Assembly: GCF_030272615.1 (NCBI RefSeq)
Contig: NC_081405.1
Coordinates: forward strand, 605,226,177-605,290,176
Reading direction: 5' to 3'
From: Cryptomeria japonica
Taxonomy: Eukaryota > Streptophyta > Pinopsida > Cupressales > Cupressaceae
Length of the DNA stretch: 64,000 nucleotides
The notes below the pieces were generated by a model. The model worked only from the letters and a program-made list of their open reading frames with translations. It did not search any database and was not told the origin of the DNA. Positions within the stretch are counted from its first letter, which is position 1, and each line of letters begins with the position of its first letter. The position numbers and the translations under genes are program-made. Shown piece after piece: positions 45,481-57,373 of the stretch.

Positions 45481-46940
45481 TGTCAAGCAACATTTTGACA
45501 ATATTTGGACAAATTTGTAAAACAATGCAAAAGGTGGTTATTGGTCCATACCTGGGCATGATTTAGGTGGTGAATGACTATTTAAATCCTCCCACAACTT
45601 TGTATCTGGTTGGTATTCGAAAAAAAAAAGAACTCAATACAAAAACTTAGAATTTTGTCCTTTTTCTTGCACTTTTTGCTCCATATGGTATAGCACTCCA
45701 TACTTCCTGTGCATTTGGCCATACTATTTTCATTTGGGAAGTTGAACCTTGTTTTATTGAATCTCTTTCACTTGGGTTTGTGTGTTGGTGTGGATTTTTA
45801 GTACTGTAGCAAAATTATTTTGTTTTAACCCCGTTCTCGGTTGAGTAAGGGTTTGGTTTCAATAATGGAAGCAACTTGATTTTCTTTGGCTCTTTCTACA
45901 TGGCCTCTGAAGGTCAAGTTGTTGTATATAGCCTTTTTTTACAAACAAGTTTTTTTGGGTTGGTAATGACAAATAAAGTGGTTTTTATTGCTAACTAGGC
46001 GAGCTCCTATAGCCCGACTAGTGAACCTTCATGGTCAAAAACAAAGTTTCTTTACAAACCCTCACCAAGTGAAACTTATTTTAGTTTCTGAAGGTGGATT
46101 GAAGTTTGGAAAGATCTTTTAAGCCAAATGGAAGGGTGTTTCAATGAATAATTAGTTGGGAAATGCATTTTGAGCAGTCAAAGTATAGTAAGACAATGGT
46201 TTTTAAGCATTTTTCCTCTTGAAACTTGGTTGCACATCAAGTGTTTGACTTTATGCTTGTAGGACAGGAAGTTGAAAGGCTTCATAATGATGTTATAGAC
46301 CTTCTAAAGATATTTTGTGGTTTGAAAAAGTGTTTGGAATGGTGTTAAGGTTTTAGAAGACTTAAAACCCTTGAAAACCCTTATTTTTAGGCACCTAAAT
46401 AGGATAGTGGTTGTACGGCCTTGTCAGACCTCCTCATAGAAAAAAATTGAAAGATCTCCATAAAGGGTATCTAGAAATGCAAAGGTTTTATGGGGTGTTT
46501 TGGCAGTTTGTGGAGTTATAAGCATTTTTACAGTTTCAGAGGGCTAATTGGGGCTCTCTTCTTGTAGCCTATTTTTGAGCTTTTCTTCAAATCGGGTAAG
46601 AAGACAATTGGGAAAACCACCAAACCAAATTGAAATAATCCTAAGAGGATGTTAGCTAATTTACTAGACCTCCTACAACTCTTGGTGAGTGATCTTGGTG
46701 GTTGGAACTTAAGTAGCAAAGTCTCACCCTTGTGAGACTTGAGAGCAAGTTTGAATGAAAACAAGAACTAACATGGTAGGAAGATCTCAGGGTAGGTATG
46801 AAGCATAGAGAAAGGAAAAAATCAAAGAAAAAATACCTAAACAAGTGACAAAACCTTCAACAATTACCCTTGAGGGAACTTACAAACTAAAATGATTACA
46901 AACCTACAATTTAAGCCAATATTTTAGTATCTCCCTATCA
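45481..46940 (+). repeat. 5' LTR of element E, second part
   Basis: Continues the LTR from TGTC(A)AGCAACATT to CTCCCTATCA; matches 51998-53458. Confidence 0.92.
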
Positions 46941-46943
46941 TAG

Positions 46944-46956
46944 TGGTATCAGAGCC
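46944..46956 (+). other. Primer binding site of element E (initiator Met tRNA)
   Basis: TGGTATCAGAGCC, 3 bp after the LTR end; the standard complement of the 3' end of plant initiator methionine tRNA. Confidence 0.9.
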
Positions 46957-46982
46957 TCCAAGATTTAGGAAGAAGCCAACAT

Positions 46983-48180
46983 ATGAAAAACATTGAATCA
47001 GTAGGAGAGAATAGTTTAAGGATGGTGACCAATGTAGAGCTAGCAAATAAGGTAGAAGACCATGAAGAAGAAAATAGGCTCCTCAGAGAAAGATTACTAC
47101 AGTTGGAGAGCAAACTAGACGTAGTTGAAGACAAAACTGAGAAAGTGACAATCAAGGTCAATGGAGGGAAGGGAAAAGAAGTTGTAGAAGAGAATAGGAC
47201 TCTTGAACCATACCCTATTCTTCTTGAAGAACCTTTCCTTAAAGCAATTAAATCCTTAGGAGGAAAATCCTTAGAAGGAGTGCCACTTTTTTGTGGAAAA
47301 ATGGAGCCAGAGGTAGTCCTGGAATAGATAGAGGGATTGGAGAATCACTTTGAATGTGATGGAATCAGTGAGGCACAAAAGGTGAAGGTGGCCAAGTCTA
47401 GATTGAGAGGGGCAACATTTACTTGGTGGAAATTTATCCAAGAAGAGAGGCAAAAAGAGGGCAAGAACCCCATAGCTACATGAAAGGGCATGTTAGCCAA
47501 GGTGAAAGAGGCATACATCCCTGAAGATTATGAAATCCAGTTGCACAAGAGGAGACAAAACTTGAGGCAAAGAGATTTGGATGTGAGTAGCTATACTGAG
47601 GAATTTCAGAAGCTATGTCTGAGATCCAAGGTAGTAGAGGATGAGAACATCAAGGTAGAAAGATACTTGAATGGCTTGAGATGGAATATACAAGAAGAGT
47701 TGAGTTTGTTGTGCCCCAATACAATGCATAAGTGCTACCAACTGGCACTCAAAGTGGAAGAGAAAATTAGGAAGAAGCAAGAACAAATAAATAGAGGCAG
47801 AGGTAGGGGAAGAGATGGTAGAGGCCATAGAGGCAATTTTGGTGGAAGAGGAGCTGATCAAAGGTCCCAAGGAGAGTCCAAACTTATAGAGCAAAGTGGG
47901 GATTCTAATAGCAAGAGCAGCTATAGAGGAATGGGATCTAGAAACCCAATTGGAGGTAGATCTAGTGGACAAGGAAGAGGGTCCTACTTCTCCACCATGA
48001 AGTGTTACAATTGCCAAAAGTTGGGTCATCCTGCCTATAGATGCCCTGAGAAATCTTCTTCATCTCAAGGAGGTGAAAGAAGAGTGACATATGTACAAGA
48101 AGATGCAGCAAGCGGTAAGACACAAGAAGTGAGCTTAGCTTTAGAAGATGGGGAAATTTTAATGATGAGAAGAGTCTTGA
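46983..48180 (+). pseudogene. gag: Gag of element E
   Basis: ATG 46983, then a Glu/Lys coiled coil (residues about 20-60). The Gag core follows (ECDGISEAQKVKVAKSRLRG, SYTEEFQKLCLRS, about 47350-47700), then an Arg/Gly-rich stretch and the CCHC knuckle CYNCQKLGHPAYRC (48002-48046). Stops: TAG 47325-47327 at a conserved Trp site (TGG to TAG) and TGA at 47481-47483 (TGG to TGA). All parts share one frame. Confidence 0.87.
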
Positions 48181-50140
48181 TTAAGGAGCCAAACAAAGAG
48201 GAACCAACTCAAAGAAGATCTTTATTTAGAATCAAGTGCAAGATCATGGGTAAGGTTTGCAGAGTGGTGATAGATTCAGGGTCTACAGACAATATTATGT
48301 CAGAGGAAGAAGCAAATAAACTTAAATTTGAGAGAGTTCCACATAGTAGTCCATATAGGGTCACTTGGCTCAACAAGGAGTAGCATATGGTGGTGAATGA
48401 GCAAGCTTGGATTGAGTTCACAATAGGGGGTTATAAGGATAAAATCTTGTGTGACATACTCCCAATGGATGCTTGCCACCTACTTCTGGGTAGGTCATGG
48501 AAATTTGATAGGAAAGCCATTCATAATGGTGTGAAGAACTCTTATTCTTTTCAAAAAGATGGAGTTACTTACAAAATTCAGTCCTTAAATGATGAAGGAG
48601 AGGGCAGCAAGTCCAAAAACACAAATGCCTTGTTGGTGAGTGAAAAAGAGTTCATAAACACTCTTGAAGAGGGTGAAGGAGTGGGGTTTTCTCTCATAGT
48701 GAATCCAAAAGAAGAAAACAAAGAAAAGAAGGTTCAAATACCTCATGAAGTGCAGCAAATACTAGACAACTTTGAAGAAATCATAAGTGATAGAGCACCA
48801 ACAACCCTACCACCTACTAGAGCCATAAGCCATCAAATTGACTTCATTCCTGGAGCTTCATTACCCAACAAAGAAGCCTACAAGATGACTCCAAAATAGA
48901 ATAAAGAAGTGATTAGACAAGTACAAGAGTTGTTAGATCAAGGATTGATAAAGAAGAGCATAAGTCCTTGTGTCGTACCTACAGTATTAGCACCAAAGAA
49001 AGGAGGAACATGGAGGTTATGCATAAATTCAAGAGCCATTAACAGAATCACTATCAGATACAGATTCCCTATCCCAAGGATTGAAGATTTGATGGATTGC
49101 TTGGGAGGTGCAAAGTATTTCACAAATATTGATCTCAAGAGTGGTTACCACTAGATCAGGATAAAGGAAGGTGATGAGTGGAAAACAACCTTCAAAACTA
49201 ATGAAGGACTTTATGAGTGGCTTGTTATGCCATTCTGTCTCACTAATGCTCCTAGTACATTCATGAGACTCATGAATGAAGTTCTTAAATATTTTATTGA
49301 TAAATTTGTTGTTGTGTACTTAGATAATATCTTGATTTTTCAGTAGAACTAAAGATGAACATCTAAAGCATCTTAAAATTGTATTGCGACAAGTGCATTA
49401 TGAGCAACTAACAATAAACTTGGAGAAATGTGAGTTTATGAAGCAGGAACTAGTCTATCTTGGTTTTGTAGTTTCAAGTAGAGACTTGAAAATGGACACA
49501 TCAAAGCTGGAAGCCATCACCAATTGGCCAACACCAAAAATAGGAAGTGAAGTGTGAAGCTTTCATTGTTTGGCACAGTTTTACAGGAAGTTTATAAGGG
49601 GATTCAGTGATATTTGTGCACCTATGCTAGATACTATTAAAGGAGGAGTCAAGACAAAGTTTTAGTGGACCAAAGAAGATAATAAGGGGTTTGAACTCTT
49701 GAAACAAAAGGTAGCTACACAACTAGTACTCATTCTTCCTAGTTTTGATAAGTTGTTCACTATTGCATGTGATGCAAGTAACACAGTAGTTGGTGTTGTT
49801 CTGAGTGAGGATAATAGACCAGTAAATTTCTTTAGTGAAAATCTCAATGATGCAAAAAAAGAAGTATTCATCCTATGATCTTGAATTGTATGCTCTTGTC
49901 CAAGCTCTTCAAAAATGCAGGCACTATTTGCTGCCCAAAGAGTTTGTTGTTTACACAGATAATCAAGCTCTTAGTTTTTTGAATTCACAGGATAAGTTGA
50001 GTCATAGACATGTTAAATGGGTTGAGTACTTACAATCGTATACATTTTCTATTAAGCATAAAAAGGGACAATGTAATAAATTAGCATATGCTTTGAGTAG
50101 AAGGCTAATAATAATGCAATAAGTGTAGATTCAGAGCATT
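48181..50140 (+). pseudogene. pol: Protease, RT and RNase H of element E
   Basis: Continues the gag frame. Protease has VVIDSGSTDNIM (near 48270). RT runs from about 48830 (HQIDFIPGASLPN) through WRLCINSRAINRITI and FTNIDLKSGYH to the catalytic motif at 49317-49328. That motif reads YLDN instead of YLDD (GAT to AAT), so RT is dead. One base is inserted near 49340 ([11 protein letters not shown]) and another change in an A run near 49854. RNase H shows ACDASNTVVGVVLSEDN and SYDLELYALVQAL, TDNQALSFL. Stops at 48381, 48897 and 49153. Confidence 0.87.
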
Positions 50141-51561
50141 GGAGTTGATTGATTCAAGGATTTGTATCCAAATGATGAAGATTTTGCAACCATTTACAAG
50201 GTTTGTCAAGAATTTCAAAACTATTTTCATAGTGAATATGTTGACTTTACCTTGCAAAATGGTTTGTTGTTTAGAGGTGGACAATTGTGTGTTCCCAAAG
50301 GCTCTATGAGGGAAAATTTGATCCAAGAGGAGCACAATGGGTGTTTGAGTGGTCATTTTGGTCTAAATAAGACATTGGAACTTGTGCAACGTTTCTACTA
50401 TTGGCCAAGAATGCAAAGGGATATCAGGAGGTATGTTGAGCAGTGTATGGTTTATCAAAAGGAAAAAGGCACATCTACCAATGCTGGTCTTTATCAGCCA
50501 TTACCCATTCCTACAAGGCCATGGGAATGTGTGAGTATGGATTTTGTGGTTGGTTCACCCAAAACAAAGCTTGGTTTTGATAGCATTTTTGTTGTTGTTG
50601 ATAGATTTAGTAAAATAGCACATTTTATTCCTTGTAAAACTACTCATGATGCTGGTCACATTGCACACTTGTTTTTCAAAGAGGTTATTTGAATCCATGG
50701 TTTTCCTATTAGTATTGTTTCAGATAGAGATGTCAAATTCCTTGGACATTTTTGGAAAACTCTTTGGAAAAGATTGGGTACTAACTTGTCTTTTGGTTAA
50801 GCCTATCCTCCCCAAACTGATGGCCAAACAGAGGTGGTAAATATAACACTTGGTAACCTCTTAAGGTATTTGACAAAAGAATATGGATAGAGTTGGGATT
50901 AGATTCTTCACCAAGCAGAGTTTGCCTACAATGACAGTGTCAATGGGTCTACTGGTAAGAGTCCTTTTGAGATAGTGTATGGCATGCACCCTAGGGGTGT
51001 TATGGAGTTCCAAAACCTTGGTAATGTGCAGAAAAGAAGTGGTCAATTTGATGATGTAGCTCAGTATATGAAGGAGGTTCATGACCAAGTAAAGAAAGCT
51101 CTCCAAGATGCCTCATAGAAGGTCAAAGCTAGAGTTGATGCAACAAGGAAAGATGTAAAATTTTGAGTTGGTGACTCTGTGATGGTGCACTTGAATAAGT
51201 CCAAACTTCAAAAGGAATTACCAACAAACTCCAAATGAGGAGGATAGGTCCTTGTAAGGTTTTGGCTAAGTATGGGGCTAATGCTTATAAGATCGATTTA
51301 CCTAATGATGTTGCATTGTCTCCTATCTTTAATATTGCAGATTTGGTTGCATACAAAGGGCACCTTCCCAAGGAGGATGAGAGAGTTTTAGATGTTCACC
51401 AATCACTTTCAGACCTGCCTCTTCCTTCTCCACCCATGCCTCAAGCTAAAAAGGTTTTGGATTCTAGGATTCTCAAAAAGACTCGGCACCAAGTCTTTAT
51501 GGAGCATTTGATCAAGTGGAGGAAAAAATTAGACTCTGAGGCTACTTGGGTACTTGAGTAA
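50141..51561 (+). pseudogene. int: Integrase and chromodomain of element E
   Basis: HHCC domain: HNGCLSGHFGLNKTLELVQ (50333-50390), then CMVY with Tyr in place of the last Cys. Catalytic core: SMDFVVGSP (50537), then VVDRFSKIAHFIPC; SDRDVKF near 50725 after a TGA at 50690; decayed Glu region near 50830. The C-terminal part has ANAYKIDLPNDV and FNIADL. The end (51440-51561: SRILKKTRHQVFMEHLIKW, then ATWV) fits a chromodomain, which in this lineage steers integration to chromatin with methylated histone. It closes at TAA 51559-51561. Confidence 0.83.
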
Positions 51562-51624
51562 AACTTTCTTAAGTCTGGAATTTATCCCTCATTAGTACCA
51601 AATAGAGTCACTTGACTTGTTTGT

Positions 51625-51637
51625 CTTTGGGGGAGTA
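51625..51637 (+). other. Polypurine tract of element E
   Basis: TTTGGGGGAGTA just before the 3' LTR TGGTGCAGG. Confidence 0.7.
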
Positions 51638-53458
51638 TGGTGCAGGAGCACCTAGTGAAGCTAATGGAGCACTTCATCAGATTTTGGTTTGAAATGGCCT
51701 ATGTTGGTCACAATTGAATAATGGAATTTTTGTATGTCCAAAGGGTATTTTTAGTGTGTTTAAGTGTCTTTTTTGTCTTAGTTTTTTTGTATGTTGAGTT
51801 TTTGGTCTATTTTTTACCTTTTATGCTTTGTAAGCCTAAAATGGGCAAAATGTGGAAATAAGGTCAAAAATCCTTATAAAGCCTTGCTAGGAATTGAAAT
51901 ATGTTTGTGTGGTTATAGGAAACAATTTCACATGGTGGAGTTAAGTCTATTTGGCTCACAAGTCAAAAATGCTCATTGTACCAAAAAGTGTCAATGTTGT
52001 CGAGCAACATTTTGACAATATTTGGACAAATTTGTAAAACAATGCAAAAGGTGGTTATTGGTCCATACCTGGGCATGATTTACGCGTTGATTTACTATTT
52101 AAATCCTCCCACAACTTTGTATCTAGTTTTCATTCAAAAAAAAAAAAAAACTCAATACAAAAACTCAAAATTTTGTCCTTTTTCTTGCACTTTTTGCTCC
52201 ATATGGTATAGTAGTCCATACTACTTGTGCATTTGGCTGTATTGTTTTCATTTGGGAAGTTGAGCCATTCTATATTTAAGCTCTTTCACTTGGGTTTGTG
52301 TGTTGGTGTGGAGTTTTAGTACTGTAGCAAAATTATTTTGTTTTAACCCTGTTCTCGGTTGAGTAAGGGTTTAGCTTCAATAATGGAAGCAACTTGATTT
52401 TCTTTGGCTCTTTCTCCATGGCCTCTGAAATTCAAGTTATTGTATATATCCTTTTTATACATCCAAATTTTTTTTGGTTGGTAATGACAAAGAAAGTGGT
52501 TTTTGTTACTATCTAGGCGAGCTCCTATAGCCCGGCTAATGAACCTTCATGGTGAAAAATAAAGTTTCCCTACAAACCCTCACCAAGTGAGCCTTATTTT
52601 GGTTTTCCAAGGTGGATTTAAGTTTGGATAGAGCTTTTAAGCTAGATGGAATGGTGTTTCAATGAATAATTAGTTGGGAAAAGCATTTTGAGCAGTCAAA
52701 GTATAGTAAGACAATGATTTTTGAGCATTTTTCCTCTTGAAACTTGGTTGCACATCAAGTGTTTGACTTTATGCTTCTAGGAAGAGAAGTTGGAAGGATT
52801 CATAATGATGTTACAAACCTTCTCAAGAAATTTTTTGTTTTGAAGAAGTGTTTGGAATGGTGTTAAGGTTTTAGTAGACTTAAAACCCTTGAAAACCCTT
52901 ATTTTTAGGCACCTACATAGGATAGTGGTTGTACGGCCCTGTCAGACCTCCTCATAGAAAAAGTTTGAAATATGTCCATAAAGGATATCTAGAAATGCAA
53001 ATTTTTTATGGGGTGTTTTGATATTTTGTGGAGTGATAAGCATTTTTGTAGTTTCGGAGGGCTGATTGGGGCTCTCTTCTTGTAGCCTATTTTTGAGCTT
53101 TTCTTCAAATTAGGTAAGAAGACAATTGGACAAACCACCAAAAAAAATTGAAATAAGCCAAAGAGGATGTTATTTAATTTCCTAGACCTCCTGCAACTCT
53201 TGGTGAGTGATCTTGGTGGTTGGAACTTAAGTAGAAAAGTCTCACCCTTGTGAGACTTGAGAGCAAGTTTGAATGAAAACAAGAACTAACATGGTAGGAA
53301 GATCTCGGGGTAGTTATGAAGCATAGAGAAAGATAAATATCAAAGAAATAGTACCTAAACAAGTGAAAAAACCTTCAACAATTACCCTTGAGGGAACTTG
53401 CAAACTAAATTGATTACAAACCTACAATTTGAGCCAATTTTTTAGTATCTCCCTATCA
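51638..53458 (+). repeat. 3' LTR of element E (1821 bp)
   Basis: TGGTGCAGG...CCCTATCA, matching both parts of the split 5' LTR. Short minus-strand open frames near 52989-53362 occur in both LTRs and are not genes. Confidence 0.93.
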
Positions 53459-53463
53459 GCCCA
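53459..53463. repeat. Target site duplication of element E, right copy (GCCCA)
   Basis: Repeats 38198-38202; element D's RT resumes here. Confidence 0.85.
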
Positions 53464-53900
53464 TAGAAAGTGCAAGAAACTATCTAATGAATGTTTGCCT
53501 CATGGATCCAAACCTGAAGGTATCTAGACTTAAGGTCTATCTTAAAAATTACCTAAGCACCTTTTATTTGATCAAATAGATCGCTTAATCTTCACAAAGG
53601 ATAACAGTTCTTCACCATCACTTTATTCAACTGTTGATATTCTATACACAGGCAAAGGGATCTATCCTTCTTCAAGTAACAAATAGGATGGTCAATGCTC
53701 CCCACATGGAAACTCTAGGATGAATGAACCCTATAGCTAAAAAATCTTCCATCTTCAATCAAAGCTCACTCAACTCCTAAGTGGTCATCTAATAAGGCGT
53801 TCTAGAGATCAGCTTTACTTTGGGAACTAGATCGATTTGGAAGTCAATGTCACACTTAGGTAGCATACCAGAAATCTCACTGGGAAAGACATCTAAAAGC
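53464..53900 (-). pseudogene. Element D RT N-terminal part
   Basis: On the minus strand DIDFQIDLVPKVKLISRTPY (near 53870-53810), then ELSEL, MEDFLAIGFIHP and a Trp-Gly motif, then DQIKG...KIDLKSRYLQ near 53560-53510. It runs to the insertion point and matches the start of Gypsy RT. Many stops. Confidence 0.7.
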
Positions 53901-54099
53901 TCCTAAAGGATAGGATGACTAAGAAGAGAACCATCTTGACTATCTCCCTCATCTAAATCATTCACTGTATCTATGAATAATTAACATCCTCACTGTAAAC
54001 ATCACTTCACTGCATAGCAGAAACCATACAAAGAAAAATGGGTCACTGAAATCCCACTATCTCCACTATAAACCCATAGACTACCAAATACTGCACCAT

Positions 54100-54620
54100 C
54101 TTTCGATGGTAATCTATGCTGCTCTAGTGTGCATTAAGCCAGTCCATGCCCAACACAACACCATAAGACCCCAACAGAAGAACACGAAGATCAACAATGG
54201 TAATGAAGACTCCTAAGTCCAACACATAACCACAAATAAGAGAATTGAAAACCACCTTAGAACCAAGAGCTAGCTCAACCTACCACTTATCATCTTTATT
54301 TTCTACTGAAAACTTGCATTGATTCACTAAAGAAGGAGAAATAAAGGAATTTGAAGCTCTTGAATCAAACAACATAGAGAAAGAGATACCACCTATTGCA
54401 CACAAAGTCTCAAAAACTATACTTTGATGCTCGGCTTGACAACTATCAACTGTCGCAAAAAATTGATGGGATCTCCCTACATCTCCCACTGTAGGCTTCA
54501 AAACTAACTATATTTGGTGAAACATCTATGCCAGGATCTTTGAGGATATTGTACTAAAATATATCCCTACTGCTCACAAGTGAAGCAACCTCCTCTACTA
54601 AAACCTATGCTTACTAAAAG
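54100..54620 (-). pseudogene. Element D protease and zinc knuckle
   Basis: 54501-54280 is open (73 codons) with SMLFDSRASNSFISPS, an aspartic protease centre in which D-S-R replaces D-S/T-G. Just upstream on this strand, GGCFTCEQ near 54590-54570 is a decayed zinc knuckle. Confidence 0.68.
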
Positions 54621-54899
54621 TTGCCCCTACTAGAGTTCTACTGAGAACTCTATGCTAGCTGACTAAAATGAAATTTCTTATGGCACTTCTAGTTATAATC
54701 CTTCCCTATCTAAGTTCCACCACAAAGGGCATAGTTTTGTCCCTAAAAAAATCTTCTTTGGCTAATTTTGTCCATGCTTGAACAATAGAGGGTGACTCCT
54801 AGTGGAATCTATTGTCTGAGCCTAAGTACCCTTCACTTTGGAAATTGAAACTAGAGCACTACCAATCTACACACCTGACTATCCACCAAGAGTCATGGA

Positions 54900-55760
54900 A
54901 AAATTCTTCTCAACTAATCAGGCCTTCTCCATAGCTACCTCCATATTCTCAAGTTCAAAGACCCGAAATCCTCAGCTATACGAGCATTTAGGCCCCTAAC
55001 AAAGTTCTACACAAGCATGGCCTCATCATCTGATATCCCTGCATACTACTTAAGTTCAAATAGCTTATGCTCATATTGCTCAGCCAACATATCTAACTTC
55101 CACAAGTCATGGAACTCATCAGCCTTCCTCTACCTCCAGTGATCTGATAGGAAATGAGCACAAAACATCTCTAAAAACATCTTCAATGAAAATGATGTAA
55201 TATGCAAATGAAGTTTTTGCTTCTCTAGATGCCACCAAGTGTAACAAAACCCATGAATATGCATGATGGAACACCTAGCCTTAGTGTTACTACTATATGG
55301 ATGCATAACAAAAAACCTACCCAAGTCCAAAAGCCACGTTGCTACCTTTGTCCTGCTACTTGATCCATCAAAGCTAGGAGGTCGAGACCTAAGAAGGTCC
55401 ATCATATGTCTTGCTAGAATAGCATCTTGATTTGATAATCCAATGTCTCTCCTCCGAGGTAACCTCTCTCTCTTCTTCCTAATGCTCATCTTTACCTTGA
55501 TGCTCAGAATGATGAGACTCTTCTTGTTGATTGTCTTCCCGCCTCTATCCTAAGTGACCAAGAAGCTCCTATAGAACATTAATCAACTGAGGGATTTCAC
55601 CATACCCTTTTGGGTCTCACCTTGAGCTTCCTCCTCCTGATGGTCATGTTGTTGACCCTCCTAACAATCCTCTTCATAAACCTTAGGATGAGGATTCTAT
55701 TGAGTACCCATACAATTACCTCGCCCATGACCTCTACTCCTAGGAGGAATCTTACCTGAC
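54900..55760 (-). pseudogene. Element D Gag remnant
   Basis: 55489-55130 is open (119 codons) and resembles the Gag core (PPSFDGSSSRTKVATWLLDL, CYTWWHLEKQK, FLEMFCAHFLSDHWR). Further Gag sequence on both sides is broken. Confidence 0.68.
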
Positions 55761-55911
55761 ACAAAACATGAAACAACTATAAGGAAAGATCTAGGACACA
55801 TTACAACAGGGGACACTTGGAAAGATGGCTTTAAAGGTTATATACCCAAGATACACTACTAACATGCACAATGTGCTCATATGAAACCATAGTACCTAGT
55901 GTATGAACATA

Positions 55912-55924
55912 GGCTTTGATACTA
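55912..55924 (-). other. Primer binding site of element D
   Basis: On the minus strand TAGTATCAAAGCC, the initiator-Met site TGGTATCAGAGCC with two G-to-A changes; the LTR ends 2 bases before it. Confidence 0.6.
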
Positions 55925-55926
55925 GA

Positions 55927-56110
55927 TGTAATGCCTACCAAGAAACCCTAGGAATTAAACCAACTAACATAGTAACTAAACATCTACAAATAATTTTCTT
56001 AAGATTCAACATTACATTAAACCTCAAAGGAAATATATACATTAAATTATCATGATTATATCTCATTAGTGCACAAGAATAATTGATCTCATATTAACTC
56101 ATAACATATT
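55927..56110 (-). repeat. 5' LTR remnant of element D
   Basis: On the + strand starts TGTAATGCCTACC, which inverts to an LTR end GGTAGGCATTACA. Its outer extent is not clear and I could not align it with 33309-35806 by eye. Confidence 0.45.
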
Positions 56111-57113
56111 TTCTTGTAAACCTTTGTCAAACTCTAGTGTACTGCTCAAGGATTTCAAGTATTATGATGATCTTTGTCAAAGGTCTTGCATTTTATTGAT
56201 TTCTATATGTCTTTATTGTGATTCTTATTACTGTCTCCATAGACTATAGAACTACAATGTTCACTATCTTTATGTTTCTTTTATGCATTTGTCCTTAATG
56301 ACCAGCATGTTGTTTTAGGCCAGTCCCATGCATTGTGACTTTTTAGTGTGACCCTGTCTATGACAACAATCATTATGAACCTTATATAGGATACTGCCTC
56401 TTTAACATTCTCTAAATGAAATTTGTAGGCATCTAAAAATGGTTAACACTTGAGGTGTCATACTTTAACATGTCCCCATGATCTTATTTTAGGGTTTCCA
56501 CACTTACTAACATTTTCCTCCATGTCTCGTATTTGATCTTTATCATTTGTTGACATTGTGTCATTCTTCTGTTTTCTTTTCCTATTTGATTCCAATCTCT
56601 CGCACTTGAATTAGGTCTTATCAATATCAATCTTGATTTGCAATCAATGATCATGATCAACTTGTCATATCAATGGGACACCATTTTAACCCTATTTGGT
56701 GTCAATTAGGGTTTTTCCTAAATCTTTGTCATTTTTAGTATCATTCATCCTTTGATCAATTATCAAAAAATTTGAACCAATTTGCATCATTTCTAATCCT
56801 CAATCATCAACCTTTTTATCAATCTTTGATCAATTCATCATCGGTTTTAGTTAGTCATCAATCCTTGTCAATTTGGATCAATTCGTCATTGATCCCCTAT
56901 CAATTTGTCATTTATCAAATCAATTGCTTTGTCATTTTTGATCAATTTGTCATCAATCTCTATCAATCAATATTAGGTGCTTGTCAGTTATGTTTTTTAT
57001 CATGGTTGTCACAATTTTTTTATTGCAATAATTGTGTCGTGACCTGATTGTGACCTAATTTCTATGTTTTCTATCTCCTAAGGTTTTATGATTTAATCAT
57101 TTAATCCTTTACT
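56111..57113. other. Unassigned AT-rich sequence
   Basis: No gene. 56770-56970 is a degenerate repeat of ATCAATTTGTCAT / GATCAATTCATCA type, which produces a spurious open frame. It may be the rest of element D's LTR or an unrelated decayed element. Confidence 0.4.
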
Positions 57114-57131
57114 AACATTCTTCTTAGGTTA
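57114..57131. repeat. Target site duplication of the SINE, left copy
   Basis: AACATTCTTCTTAGGTTA, repeated without mismatch at 57356-57373. Confidence 0.88.
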
Positions 57132-57355
57132 GCCCTAAATGGTAGCGTGGCTGGCTTGGGTGGGTTGTTTTCTCCCTCATCATCCTGGGTTCAACTCATG
57201 TTGCAAGACGTCTACCAGATTTTCTTGGTGATAGGGCTATCAGGCGGTCTTTCCACCTCTAGTGGACTAGTCTCACCTAAAATCACCTCAGGTACCCGAG
57301 ATACAAGCTATTGGGCATTGGATTGGGTCGCGGGGATAGCACGGGGTTTAAAAAA
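57132..57355 (+). mobile_element. tRNA-type SINE (about 224 bp)
   Basis: A body flanked by a perfect 18-bp direct repeat and ending in an A run (57350-57357). Pol III promoter boxes: A box TAGCGTGGCTGG (57143-57154, one mismatch to TRGCNNAGYNGG) and B box GGTTCAACTCA (57188-57198, one mismatch to GGTTCRANNCC), 33 bp apart as in tRNA genes. It is GC-richer than its surroundings. Mobilised by a LINE in trans. The open frame over it is accidental. Confidence 0.85.
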
Positions 57356-57373
57356 AACATTCTTCTTAGGTTA
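57356..57373. repeat. Target site duplication of the SINE, right copy
   Basis: Same 18 bases as 57114-57131. Confidence 0.88.

Larger units (their letters stand above)
38203..53458 (+). mobile_element. Element E: chromovirus (Ty3/Gypsy) nested in element D
   Basis: LTRs of about 1.82 kb (TGGTGCAGG...CTATCA), a 5-bp target duplication, an initiator-Met PBS and one gag-pol frame ending in a chromodomain. Its 5' LTR is split by a LINE. In the first 115 bp the LTRs differ at about six sites, so it is older than element B. Confidence 0.9.
33309..56110 (-). mobile_element. Element D: decayed Ty3/Gypsy element, split by element E
   Basis: Minus-strand order from right to left: PBS, Gag, zinc knuckle, protease, RT N-terminus, [element E insertion], RT C-terminus, RNase H, integrase, polypurine tract. 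The PBS is a decayed initiator-Met type. The LTR ends are TGTAAT...ATTACA. RT reads across the insertion from ...FYG (53464 side) to HYEFT (38197 side), so E landed inside RT. Stops and frameshifts are frequent; it is the oldest element here. The outer limits are uncertain. Confidence 0.7.

Noticed and set aside
38552-45486. TGTCAA on both sides of the LINE as a target duplication
   Set aside because: Comparison with the intact LTR shows both TGTCAA/TGTCGA words already exist in the target, so they are not a duplication.
53174-53362. Minus-strand frames repeated in both LTRs of element E (46528-46844 and 52989-53362)
   Set aside because: Present twice because LTRs are duplicated; no domain and no start context.
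56772-57047. Open frame of 91 codons rich in Ser/Phe/Gln
   Set aside because: Produced by a degenerate ATCAATTTGTCAT simple repeat.
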